Source: Pictodentalium vernedei
Taxonomy: Eukaryota > Mollusca > Scaphopoda > Dentaliida > Dentaliidae
Direction of reading: 5' to 3'
Length of the DNA stretch: 64,000 nucleotides
Assembly: GCA_031216915.1 (NCBI GenBank)
Contig: CM062297.1
Location: 545,560,971-545,624,970, forward strand
Every line of letters begins with the position of its first letter. Within the stretch, counting starts at the first letter, position 1. Of the stretch, positions 56,209-64,000 are shown one piece after another. The notes under the pieces were generated by a model. The model made no database searches and had not been told where the DNA came from. It saw only the letters and a program-made list of their open reading frames with translations. The translations under genes were made by a program, and so were the position numbers.

Positions 56209-56627
56209 ATGGAGGATCCCATGACTTTGGACCAGTTAATTTCGGCGGGGGACGCCTAGATTTTTCTGGGAGTGAACTGCAAAAGTTTGTCAGGGACGAA
56301 CAAAAGCGAGTAGCGAAAGAGTCAGTTGCTGACAGAGAGCGAGAGAATGGGAGCGTGGAACGCGAGAGGGCAAGGGCCCGGGAAGAAGCCACTGCCGAAT
56401 TGGAACGGCAGGTGACTTTGAAGCGCGAGGAGGCTGTCCGTAAGGCCTTACGGGCAGCCGAACGAGAGAAAGAAATACAGGTGGAGCGAGAAAGAGCTGA
56501 CAGAGAGGCAGCATTAAGAGCTGCAGAGCGAGAGAAAGAAATTCAGGTGGAGCGAAAAAGAGCTGCGTTAGAGCGTGAAACGGGGGAGAGGCAGGCCGAG
56601 ATTGAAAGGGAAAGGGCCGAAAGAGAA

Positions 56628-56683
<56 letters not shown>

Positions 56684-57533
56684 CGAATTGATAGGAGCTA
56701 GGGCCCAAGTTCAGGAAACCAACAGGAGGCAAGGGGAAACGAAAGGGGGTGGTCATGGTAGGACCCCATTTCCAAAACTCCCTAAGTTCTCAGAGGGTCC
56801 TGATGATATCGATGCATACCTTCAAAGATTTGAGAGGTTTGTATCGTGTCATCAGTGGCCTGAGGATTCATGGGGAGTAAACTTAAGCCCGTTGTTAACG
56901 CGGAAATCCTTGCAAGTATATGCAAGTATGCCTCCTGATTTGACAAATGATTATGGTGAGCTAAAGAAAGCTATTTTAAAGAGGTACCAGCTCACCAAAG
57001 ATGGATTCAGGGCTTAGTTCAGAGAATGTAAGCCCGAGAGAGGGGAAAGCGTATTCCAGTTTGTGGCGCGGTCTACTAGGTATTTTGACCGCTGGGTTGA
57101 GTTGTCGGAAATCGACGAAGATTTTCCGTCCCTCAAAGATCTGCTCATCCGAGAGCAGTTTATTTCAACTTGCTCCCCAGAGTTGGCCCTCTTTGTTAAG
57201 GAGGGGAGGCCAAACAGTGTTGATGAAATGACTAAGGTAGCCGAACAGTACTTGGAAGCCCACGGAGGTGGTATAACCCAGTCCCGGCCGGGAAGATTTT
57301 GGGGGAACCAGGTTGCAAAGGCACCGGTTAGAATTAACCCTCCAGAGCCGACTGGTAACAGGGGTGGTACTGGGCCACAGGGCCCTAAAGATTTGTCTTC
57401 TTTTGTTTGTGGGCGGAATGGGCACCTAGCGAGGGACTGTTGGAAGAAAACTCCTCTCACAAAGCCGAATGGCGGACCCCATAGGAATGGAAGGAGAGAA
57501 CCCTTCACCAAAGAACTGGAGAAACGGAGGTAG
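56209..57533 (+). pseudogene. gag: Gag of the Ty3-type element
   Basis: An ATG at 56209 opens MEDPMTLDQLISAG, then one frameshift leads to DFSGSELQKFVRDEQKR. A long Arg/Glu coiled coil follows, including a run of RE repeats encoded by a GA tract at 56631-56680. Next comes the capsid-like PKLPKFSEGPDDIDAYLQRF block, LQVYASMPPDLTNDYGELKK and, after an in-frame TAG (57015), the SCAN-like RSTRYFDRWVELSEIDEDF segment. The CCHC knuckle reads SFVCGRNGHLARDC: the first Cys codon has become TCT. A second TAG ends the stretch at 57533, in the same frame. Confidence 0.85.
56631..56680 (+). repeat. (GA)n array inside gag
   Basis: 25 GA units, in frame, giving alternating Arg-Glu in the coiled coil. Contractions in multiples of six keep the frame. 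Confidence 0.95.
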
Positions 57534-58165
57534 CGGCGGTCCGACCTGGAACAAAAGGCAGACGACGCGTTCTGCCAGACAGTTGGGCCAGAAAGTAGTC
57601 TACTCCGGGATGCCATTGAGAAGGGGGAGCTCGTGTTAGAGGGTGGAAAGGTTCTCCCTATCATTAGTGGAATGTGCGAGGAAGTCACAGCCTCAGAAGA
57701 TGGAGGGAAAATGCCCGTGTACCCGGGGTATGTGGATAAACATGAAGTGCAAATGCTTCGCGACACAGGATGCAGTAGCGTAGCAGAGCGTAGGCAACTA
57801 GTCAAGGACGACCAGCTATTGGGACGCGACCACATGTGCATGCTAATAGATGGGACAATTAGGAGGTCCCCCCTTGCGAGGGTGAGGGTGGATAACCCTT
57901 TCTGTAGCGGTGAGGTAGAGGCAATGTGTATTGGGCGCACATCTATGACCTCGTACTTGGGAACATACCCGGGGTATGTTCAGATCCTGACATGACATGG
58001 TCGGAGAGGAGAGCACCCAAAGGGGCATCGGGGCGGTCACCCGAGCCCAAGCCGCAGATGCAAAGCGGCCGGTAAAATCACTGGAGGGACCAGTGAAGTT
58101 GAGTAAGAAGGCACAGGTAGAGTGCGCAATGGAGGCCCCAAAGGTTAATCCTTTGACGACGGAAG
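57534..58165 (+). pseudogene. Protease region remnant and linker
   Basis: In the gag frame after the second TAG: YPGYVDKHEVQMLRDTGCSS, with DTG as the aspartic protease active site, then VAERRQLVKDDQLLG and VDNPFCSGEVEAMC. Two small frameshifts at about 57960-57995 move it into the frame that reads VTRAQAADAKRP, the linker that normally precedes RT in this group. Confidence 0.75.
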
Positions 58166-58770
58166 TCAATGGAGTGGCTGAACGGAAACAGCCAATGTAT
58201 GTGGACGAGAGGGGGCATAATGAGGGTCGGCACGTGAGTAGACCAAAGGTTAGTAACTTTTGGGTCGGTCAAAAGGTGACCGTGCTCCGGCCGACACGGT
58301 TAGGTAGACCGCAGTTACAGTGGGAGGGACCATACGCTGTAACAAAGATAATGGGCAACGGTCATTATGGAATGGACATAGATGGGTGTGAGTGGTTTAC
58401 CACGCAAGGTTTTTGCGGAGATGCCAAAATGTAAAGGACACTGAACCCACGCGAACAGCGGGGTGGGGTTCATTGGGACAAGTGAGGCCTCAAGAGGTGG
58501 CGGGAATAGCCACAAAACGGCAGCAGAGACGTAGAGGTAGGAGGGGCCCAGGAACTTGTAGTGGGACACCCAAGGGGAGATTGGCAGGAGCTAATCTACA
58601 GAGCGTTGCATCTGAGGCAGCGAGCTCTGCCTATGGGCATGTAGTTGTTGGGCTTGAAGATGAGTGGGGTCCTTGGTGGAGGTCGCGCCCAAGGAATAGG
58701 TCCCGGTGGAAGGGACCGAGGGGCTCTCTAAGGAATAGTAAGGGTCCCACCATAAATAGGAGTATTTAAA
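58166..58770 (+). pseudogene. Post-integrase C-terminal tail
   Basis: VSNFWVGQKVTVLRPTR and QLQWEGPYAVTKIM are the small domain after the integrase core, followed after a +1 shift by VYHARFLRRC, the usual VYHANLLK-type ending. The linker joins this tail directly, so a deletion of roughly 2.5-3 kb (size inferred from typical relatives) removed RT through the integrase core. The downstream 100-codon Arg/Gly-rich extension may be real or spurious. Confidence 0.8.
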
Positions 58771-59249
58771 GTTGGTGCCTAATAGGGCAGGTAACCCGCT
58801 GATGGCTCATGAGCCGGGCGGGACACCCTATCCAAGGATGGGGCAAGTTAGTGAGATAATGGAAGTTAGGGCAAGGGGCCCATCGGCTGGCTTGGGTCAG
58901 GGTGGATACCCCTTGCTAATAATTTTTTACGCAGGTGTTGGGTGAGTGTATATAGATACAGGTGTATGTATGATAGAGCAGTATTATATTTTGCGATGTT
59001 GAGTGGGAGAGTGAGTGTGTAGGGGGGGGGGGGGGCTGTTGGCTGCATGTGTACCAACAGACAACCTCCTATTGCGCGCCAGTGGAAGTGTGCGCGAGAG
59101 TTTATATGGAATGAGGATAGACTCATGCGTTCCAATGGGGAACCGAGTCAAATTACTGGAGAGTTATTTGTGGTACGCATCAGTATGCGCATGTGTATGA
59201 CTGTGTGTGAAATTTCTGGGTATATTGGAGTAATAATAGAGCAAGACAG
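58771..59249 (+). other. 3' untranslated part of the retrotransposon
   Basis: Contains a G15 tract at 59022-59035. No clear polypurine tract directly before the 3' LTR (the 20 bases before it read AATAATAGAGCAAGACAG). Confidence 0.5.
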
Positions 59250-59645
59250 TGAGTTAGCTCTAAGAGAGAAGTATTAAGGTGGATGCACGTGACCGCTATC
59301 CCCTTGGTGTTTTGGAACAACTGAGAGTATGTTCCTTGGTAAGGGGTTGTCAAGGTGATAGCTAAAAGTTGCCATTTTGTTGTATAAAAGTGTAAATATT
59401 TTCTATAATTTTTCTGAATGGGTTAAACATAAAACTTAAAGATAGATATGTGACGGACCCCGAAAACAGGTTTGTCAGAGATTCTAAATGAGGCATGAAA
59501 TTTAATGTCCATTATGACGCACGTGTTCAACGCCATATGGCTTCTGATAACAGATCAATAGTAAGAGAGACAATATTCTCTTCTGTAATAATTATCTGGG
59601 TAATTAAAGCCAGTTAAAATCTAACTGTAGAATACAGTGCATCAC

Positions 59646-59774
59646 ACATGTTCTGGACACACACCCATATTACGCATCTATCCTGTCTCCGAAATGTCAA
59701 AAGATACCAAATGCGAGTCTTTCAAAGGAACTTTAAAGCGAGTGTTAAATTAAAATAGATCTAATCGGCTAAGT
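59646..59774. repeat. Long target-site duplication, left copy
   Basis: LTR sequence from ACATGTTCTGGACACACACC to GATCTAATCGGCTAAGT. The same LTR segment appears again at 61853-61982 after the LINE. The 5' LTR has it once. Confidence 0.85.
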
Positions 59775-60509
59775 ACAAATAAGGAAGCAGATGAACTTGA
59801 GAAAATACAAATTTCAGCTGCAAGAATTGTTACTGGTGCAACAAAAAGTGCCACCAAAGAATCCTTGTATATTGAAACAGGTTGGGAAAAATTGGAATCT
59901 CGACGGAAAAAACACAAACTTGTCCAGTTCTTTAAAATGTACCATAATTTAACCCCACGATTTATTTCCAGCCGAATTCCCCCGTTCATTTCAGAAGTGC
60001 AATCATATAGCCTTCGATCTAATCAAAATATTCGAGTACCCTTTTGTCGTACGACATCCCATCAAATGTCATTTTTCCCAGCGACATCAAAACTCTGGAA
60101 TGATATTCCACAACCAATAAGGGAAAATCATTCAATTATAAACTTCAAAAGATATCTCAATCGAAATAATCGACGTCCTCCCAACTTTTATAAAAAATCT
60201 AAATCTCGAAAAGCTCAAATCTTTCATTGTAGACTCCGGCTTCAATGTAGTAATCTGAACGACCACCTCTATATGCACAACCTAGTTATTTCGCCTTTAT
60301 GTGCATGTGGAGACCGTGAAACTACAGACCACTTTTTGTTAGAATGTCCAATGTACAACATAATAAGGATTGAAACTATTGGAACCCTGGCGTGCTGCAT
60401 AGATAGTGATATTCTCCTGTATGGATCTGAGTTTTATGATGACTTCATTAAAAGAAGTATATTTAAAACTGTCCAGTCATACATTCTGAAAACAGAGCGT
60501 TTCAAATAA
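59775..60509 (+). pseudogene. LINE ORF2 C-terminal part (truncated)
   Basis: Open from the insertion edge to TAA at 60507-60509, 244 codons. Motifs in order: ADELEKIQISAARIVTGATK, SLYIETGWEKLESRRKKHKL, FPATSKLWNDIPQPI, then a Cys/His segment LCACGDRETTDHFLLECPMY typical of the region after the RT in Jockey/CR1-like LINEs. No polymerase or endonuclease domain remains. The frame is intact, so insertion is fairly recent. Confidence 0.85.
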
Positions 60510-60717
60510 GATCAGGAATTCTACATAGCAGACAATACTCTATCACTTTCAGGCCTCAAACCCAAGACAGGTTGGCGTGAATACCAAGTGTGAGCAGTCC
60601 TAATCTATCAAATGGACACATTTAATTTGAAGAGAATTACTCACTGAATTAACAAAGTTCTGATGCTTCTTTTTTTTTCTTTTTTTTGTTGTTTTTTGTT
60701 GTTTCTGTTTCTCGTTT

Positions 60718-60720
<3 letters not shown>

Positions 60721-60760
<40 letters not shown>
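60721..60760. repeat. (CT)n microsatellite
   Basis: About 18-20 CT units in the LINE 3' UTR. Confidence 0.95.
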
Positions 60761-60761
<1 letters not shown>

Positions 60762-60846
60762 GTTTCTTCTCTTTATTCTCCAACCCAATAGCTTATCTTT
60801 TGTTCTATTTCTATAAATGTATATCACTTTCCCTGTTATTCCTACT

Positions 60847-61620
60847 CAGGGACGTGGCTAGAGGTTTCCGTTTGAGGGAATGGGTGTAGGGTAGTGAATT
60901 TCGGGCTGGGGAGGGTCCGGGAGGGGAAACATCCCCGGTCCCTCCCCATAGCTGGAAATTCACATCAGAGAAACAATTTGAAAATGAAGCCATGAAAATG
61001 GGCATAAAATTGATTCTAGTAACTGGAATGCCAACATATTTATGATAGAATTATCAGGTTACTAATTGGTATTATTCCGGGAATTGAATATGTGCTAAAC
61101 AAATGCTCAAGCTCAGAACTCTAATCATCTTGGAAGTGTGAATAATGAAAGTAACTCAGGATAACGATTTTACATGAAGAGATTTTCCTGAAGTGCTTTC
61201 CGATGTTTTTTTACAATAAATAAACATACAATAGAATCCTCGTACCGATTCGATTGTGAATGAAGGAATTAACTCAGGATTCTACACGTTACACGGCGTG
61301 ATTTTCTTGAAATGTATTTCGACTTTTGAGAAAAGTAAACGTACTATAGAAAACTCATACCAATTGATATCATACATACCTTTGAAGCTCGACATTACGT
61401 ACGCTGTATTTGTAGATAGTACTAGATGGAGATGGAATTTTTGCTGATTTGAATTCGGGTTGGAATTTTGGGAGGTAAATGAGACATCAGCATCAAGAAA
61501 GAAGCTCTAAAATCCAGATAGGTGGAATTTCCAACTATTCATGATTTGCCCTACAAATTTCCAACTGTAAAAAATTTTTATCAGGATTGGGGTGCCCCCC
61601 CCCCCCCCGCCACGTCCCTG
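60847..61620. mobile_element. hAT-type MITE, copy 2 (774 bp), inside the LINE
   Basis: Starts CAGGGACGTGGC and ends GCCACGTCCCTG: perfect 12-bp TIR. Flanks TTCCTACT (60839-60846) and CTCCTGCT (61621-61628) agree at 6 of 8. Same family as 44252-44958; again a C14 run lies a few bases inside the 3' end. It holds a partial internal duplication (about 61140-61200 versus 61255-61330). Confidence 0.9.
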
Positions 61621-61852
61621 CTCCTGCTTCATTCAGACACTTTCTCATTTTCTTCTTTTTGATCTCCTTTAAATCTGTTTGTGTGTTGTTACCAAGTTGA
61701 CTGTAAAACGCCGCCACATTTGCCAAAAATGTGAAATATATTTATAGGGTGGAAACAGCTTAACATAAGCTTTTAGCTTTTTGTTGAATCCACAAATATG
61801 TATTCTATGTATTATTGTATAATAATGCAACTTGGAAATAAATAATGTTTAA

Positions 61853-61982
61853 ACATGTTCTGGACACACACCCATATTACGCATCTATCCTGTCTCCGAA
61901 ATGTCAAAAGATACCAAAATGCGAGTCTTTCAAAGGAACTGTAAAGCGAGTGTTAAATTAAGATAGATCTAAGCGGCCAAGT
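61853..61982. repeat. Long target-site duplication, right copy
   Basis: Matches 59646-59774 with about five substitutions and one extra A. Confidence 0.85.
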
Positions 61983-63030
61983 TCAAGAGAAGCGATTAAT
62001 TGAGAATAAATGTTCTGGTTTTCTAAATAAAAACCGGGGGATTTCTCGAAAAATTCATTCCAGCCAATTCCAGTCGGAAGGTGTGTAAGGCTGTGGGTCG
62101 TTGCGAGGCAGTTAGCCTGAGGGCACTCAGAGAAGGGCCGAATTTAGCCTTGGCCGTCGAGGGTCATAGGCACCGAGATTGAGAGTCCGCGTATTGTCGT
62201 AACCCTGTGAGGGTTGTAAGGAACCGATTGTAGTTTGTTAACGGTTGCGAACCGTAGTGGCATACTAGCCAAAGAAGGAAAAGCTGTAACGTTGAGGTCT
62301 AGAGACCGTATTAAGAGCTTGAGGAAGCGCTGGAGTAGCTCGCGAGATAAAATAGTTTTAGGCGGTTCGAGAATTGGTGATGTTGAGAACACTTTGCAGA
62401 ATATTTTTATTTAAACTTTGTTAAGTATATATCTGAAGGCGAAGAATAACTTAACCCCGTAAGAGCCAACCAAAGCGCAAAGTGATCGTGAACTGTGGTA
62501 GACGCCGATTGAATTGTGGTTGAACTGTGAGAACACTGATAGATTCGCACAAGCTGAACATTACAGGTGTTAAGCCCGACTGACGGTGAAGTTAACCCTG
62601 CGAGGAGGAAGCAACGAGAAGTGAATAGACACTTGGTAATTCATCACAAACCGTGAGAAGATGAAGATGATGTGAGGTCGATCCATCAGACACAGCTAGC
62701 TGTGGGAGACGTCGAGGGCCCTAAAGAATAAACTTTTATCGCGTAATTAGTGTATTCTTATGGATAATTTTGTGAGTAATTTGTTTGATATTATATTTCT
62801 TCGTACATGTAAATAAATAATCTTTTCAATGAATTATCGTTGATCACCCTTTGGCGTTGTAAGACACAGGCACCCTCAAGAAGCCAAAGACTTCCAAGAG
62901 GATAGGGCATTGATAAGGTGGCAAGGTTTACGTTCGAACCGAGGTTCAGACGACAGTCACTGGCAGTCGACTGAGCACCTATAAGAACATAAATTTTCCT
63001 CCATCACTCAACCCCCGTAATCCTGCGACA

Positions 63031-64000
63031 GAACGGTCGTCGATATCTGCTGTGCAACAATGGTGTTCAACTGATGACTCGGAGACAAATAAAAGATGAT
63101 AACAATTTAATAGCGAATCTGTTGTTCCAAATATCTCACAGCAATCAACATTTAATAACCGGACTTGTTGGATATCTGAACAATTTTACAGCAATAACTC
63201 ATGGGATTTCCCAATAAAATGAAGCAGAGTGACGTTTGGAAATCCAAACTTTTACTAAAGTCTTACTTGTGATCAAGCCTATATATACAATACAATAAAT
63301 GCGTCATGTTATAATACGTTTACTTAATATAAAGATTAAAGTAATCTTTCACTGGGTCTTAATGAGATGCCTTATTAACTTAGTGAATAGAGCTTAAATA
63401 AACAATGGAGGGAAACAATGAATAGAGGCAACTTGTTAACAACTTCTATGATACAGGCTTGCTGTCACACGACGAATGAAAAAATATGCCAAGTTTGAAA
63501 CAATTGAAATTAAATTGGACAAAATGCGAACAGTAGATTGTGAATGCAATATAATAACAGTAAATTTGTCTTTTTGTTTCGAAAGTTTATCATGGTCTGT
63601 ACGCGCTCCGTTTATCATGGTCTGACAACGTGGTTTGCAAAGTGCATTTTAACAAATAATAAAGAAACAACAACTCACACTCTATCAAGGTTCCACTACG
63701 ACGATAAACTGAGAGACGAAGTAAAACTTATGAAATGTTAAACTGAGATACCAAGCCCTAAAACGTTAAAAATAGCGCAAACATGAAGCGGCGACTGAAA
63801 TGGGGTGAAATATTACTATGGAGAAATAACACGATGAGAATACAATGTCAACGTGTTCCTAAACACACAAATAAAATAACACGCAATTACCGAAATACAT
63901 ATAATAGCTTAAACGCTGTTAGAAACTTGTATAAAAAATATAGGATTTATTATTAACGTATTTACAATTCCAAAATTGAAATTATTTGTGTGATTCAATG
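63031..64000. other. No feature seen
   Basis: AT-rich flank to the right of the retrotransposon; frames at 63436-63741 have no recognisable motif. Confidence 0.4.

Larger units (their letters stand above)
59775..61852 (+). mobile_element. 5'-truncated LINE in the 3' LTR
   Basis: Begins abruptly in coding sequence at 59775 and ends AAATAAATAATGTTTA at 61852 without a poly-A tail. It carries the C-terminal RT coding part, a (CT)n run at 60721-60760 in the 3' UTR, and a nested hAT MITE. Both edges meet the duplicated LTR segment, marking target-primed insertion. Confidence 0.85.
54322..63030 (+). mobile_element. Ty3/Gypsy-type LTR retrotransposon, internally deleted
   Basis: LTRs of about 1.56 kb (54322-55881; 59250-63030 including a 2.2-kb later insertion) enclose 3.4 kb. 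The inner part encodes gag and a protease remnant, then jumps to the post-integrase tail; no RT, RNase H or integrase core is present. With CA at 55880-55881 and a TGG at 55883 the primer-binding layout is normal. Several stops and frameshifts make it non-functional. The LTRs differ by a few percent by eye. The exact 5' edge is uncertain: TGTGAG at 54322 fits the TG...CA rule, but a GAAC pair (54313, 63031) would suit a start at 54317. Confidence 0.85.
59250..63030 (+). repeat. 3' LTR, split by a LINE
   Basis: Matches the 5' LTR from GTGAGTTAGCTC to AATCCTGCGACA. The match breaks at 59775 and resumes at 61853, where the last ~129 bp are repeated. Confidence 0.85.

Noticed and set aside
57015..57017. 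TAG as programmed gag-pol readthrough
   Set aside because: It lies inside gag between the capsid-like blocks, not at a gag-pol border, so a disabling mutation is more likely.

Overview
The window looks like intergenic DNA from a metazoan, most likely a marine invertebrate. It is AT-rich, has no operons or bacterial-type genes, and is packed with short interspersed repeats, tRNA- and 5S-rRNA-derived SINEs, LINE reverse-transcriptase relics, an LTR retrotransposon, TIR/MITE elements and long microsatellites. The species cannot be named from the sequence. A lophotrochozoan (mollusc-like) or invertebrate deuterostome fits; this is an inference from the repeat style. No complete host protein gene was recognised. 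Almost every long open frame is a microsatellite artefact, a shadow, or part of a decayed transposon.

Layout. 0-15 kb: a TTAA-flanked element (family D, two copies) that serves as a ruler for dating insertions. Copy 1 holds a 1.68-kb solo LTR and an 18-bp-TIR element; copy 2 holds a palindromic MITE (family C) and a 70-bp perfect-style palindrome. A LINE RT relic (6.5-7.3 kb) is split by a Mutator-like MITE. 8-47 kb: about ten copies of one piggyBac-style palindromic MITE (family A, TTAA target, CCCTTTACC ends), two to three of a relative (family B), two of family F, and many single foldback palindromes of 70-160 bp. 10-37 kb: six copies of one SINE with interchangeable 5' heads (tRNA or 5S rRNA) and interchangeable 3' tails. 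16.9-17.4, 28.8, 33.0 and 59.8 kb: LINE reverse-transcriptase relics. 29.4-29.8 kb: a broken cysteine-rich C-terminal module of a widespread unnamed protein family. 37.4-38.0 kb: large tetranucleotide and GA arrays. 44-48 kb: hAT-type MITEs and a local duplication. 48.4-49.8 kb: a diverged long-unit tandem repeat.

50.5-50.75 kb is different in character: a CpG-rich, TATA-less cluster of CACGTG, TGACGTCA, NRF1-type and YY1-type sites that resembles an animal housekeeping promoter. Two small unrecognised open frames lie downstream (50.8 and 52.4 kb).

54.3-63.0 kb is one Ty3/Gypsy-type retrotransposon. It has LTRs of about 1.56 kb, a gag with a coiled coil, SCAN-like region, damaged zinc knuckle and protease active-site remnant, then a jump straight to the post-integrase tail: RT, RNase H and the integrase core are missing. 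Its 3' LTR was later hit by a 5'-truncated LINE that produced an exceptionally long target duplication (about 129 bp), and that LINE was in turn hit by a hAT MITE. The order Ty3, then LINE, then hAT is readable from the junctions.
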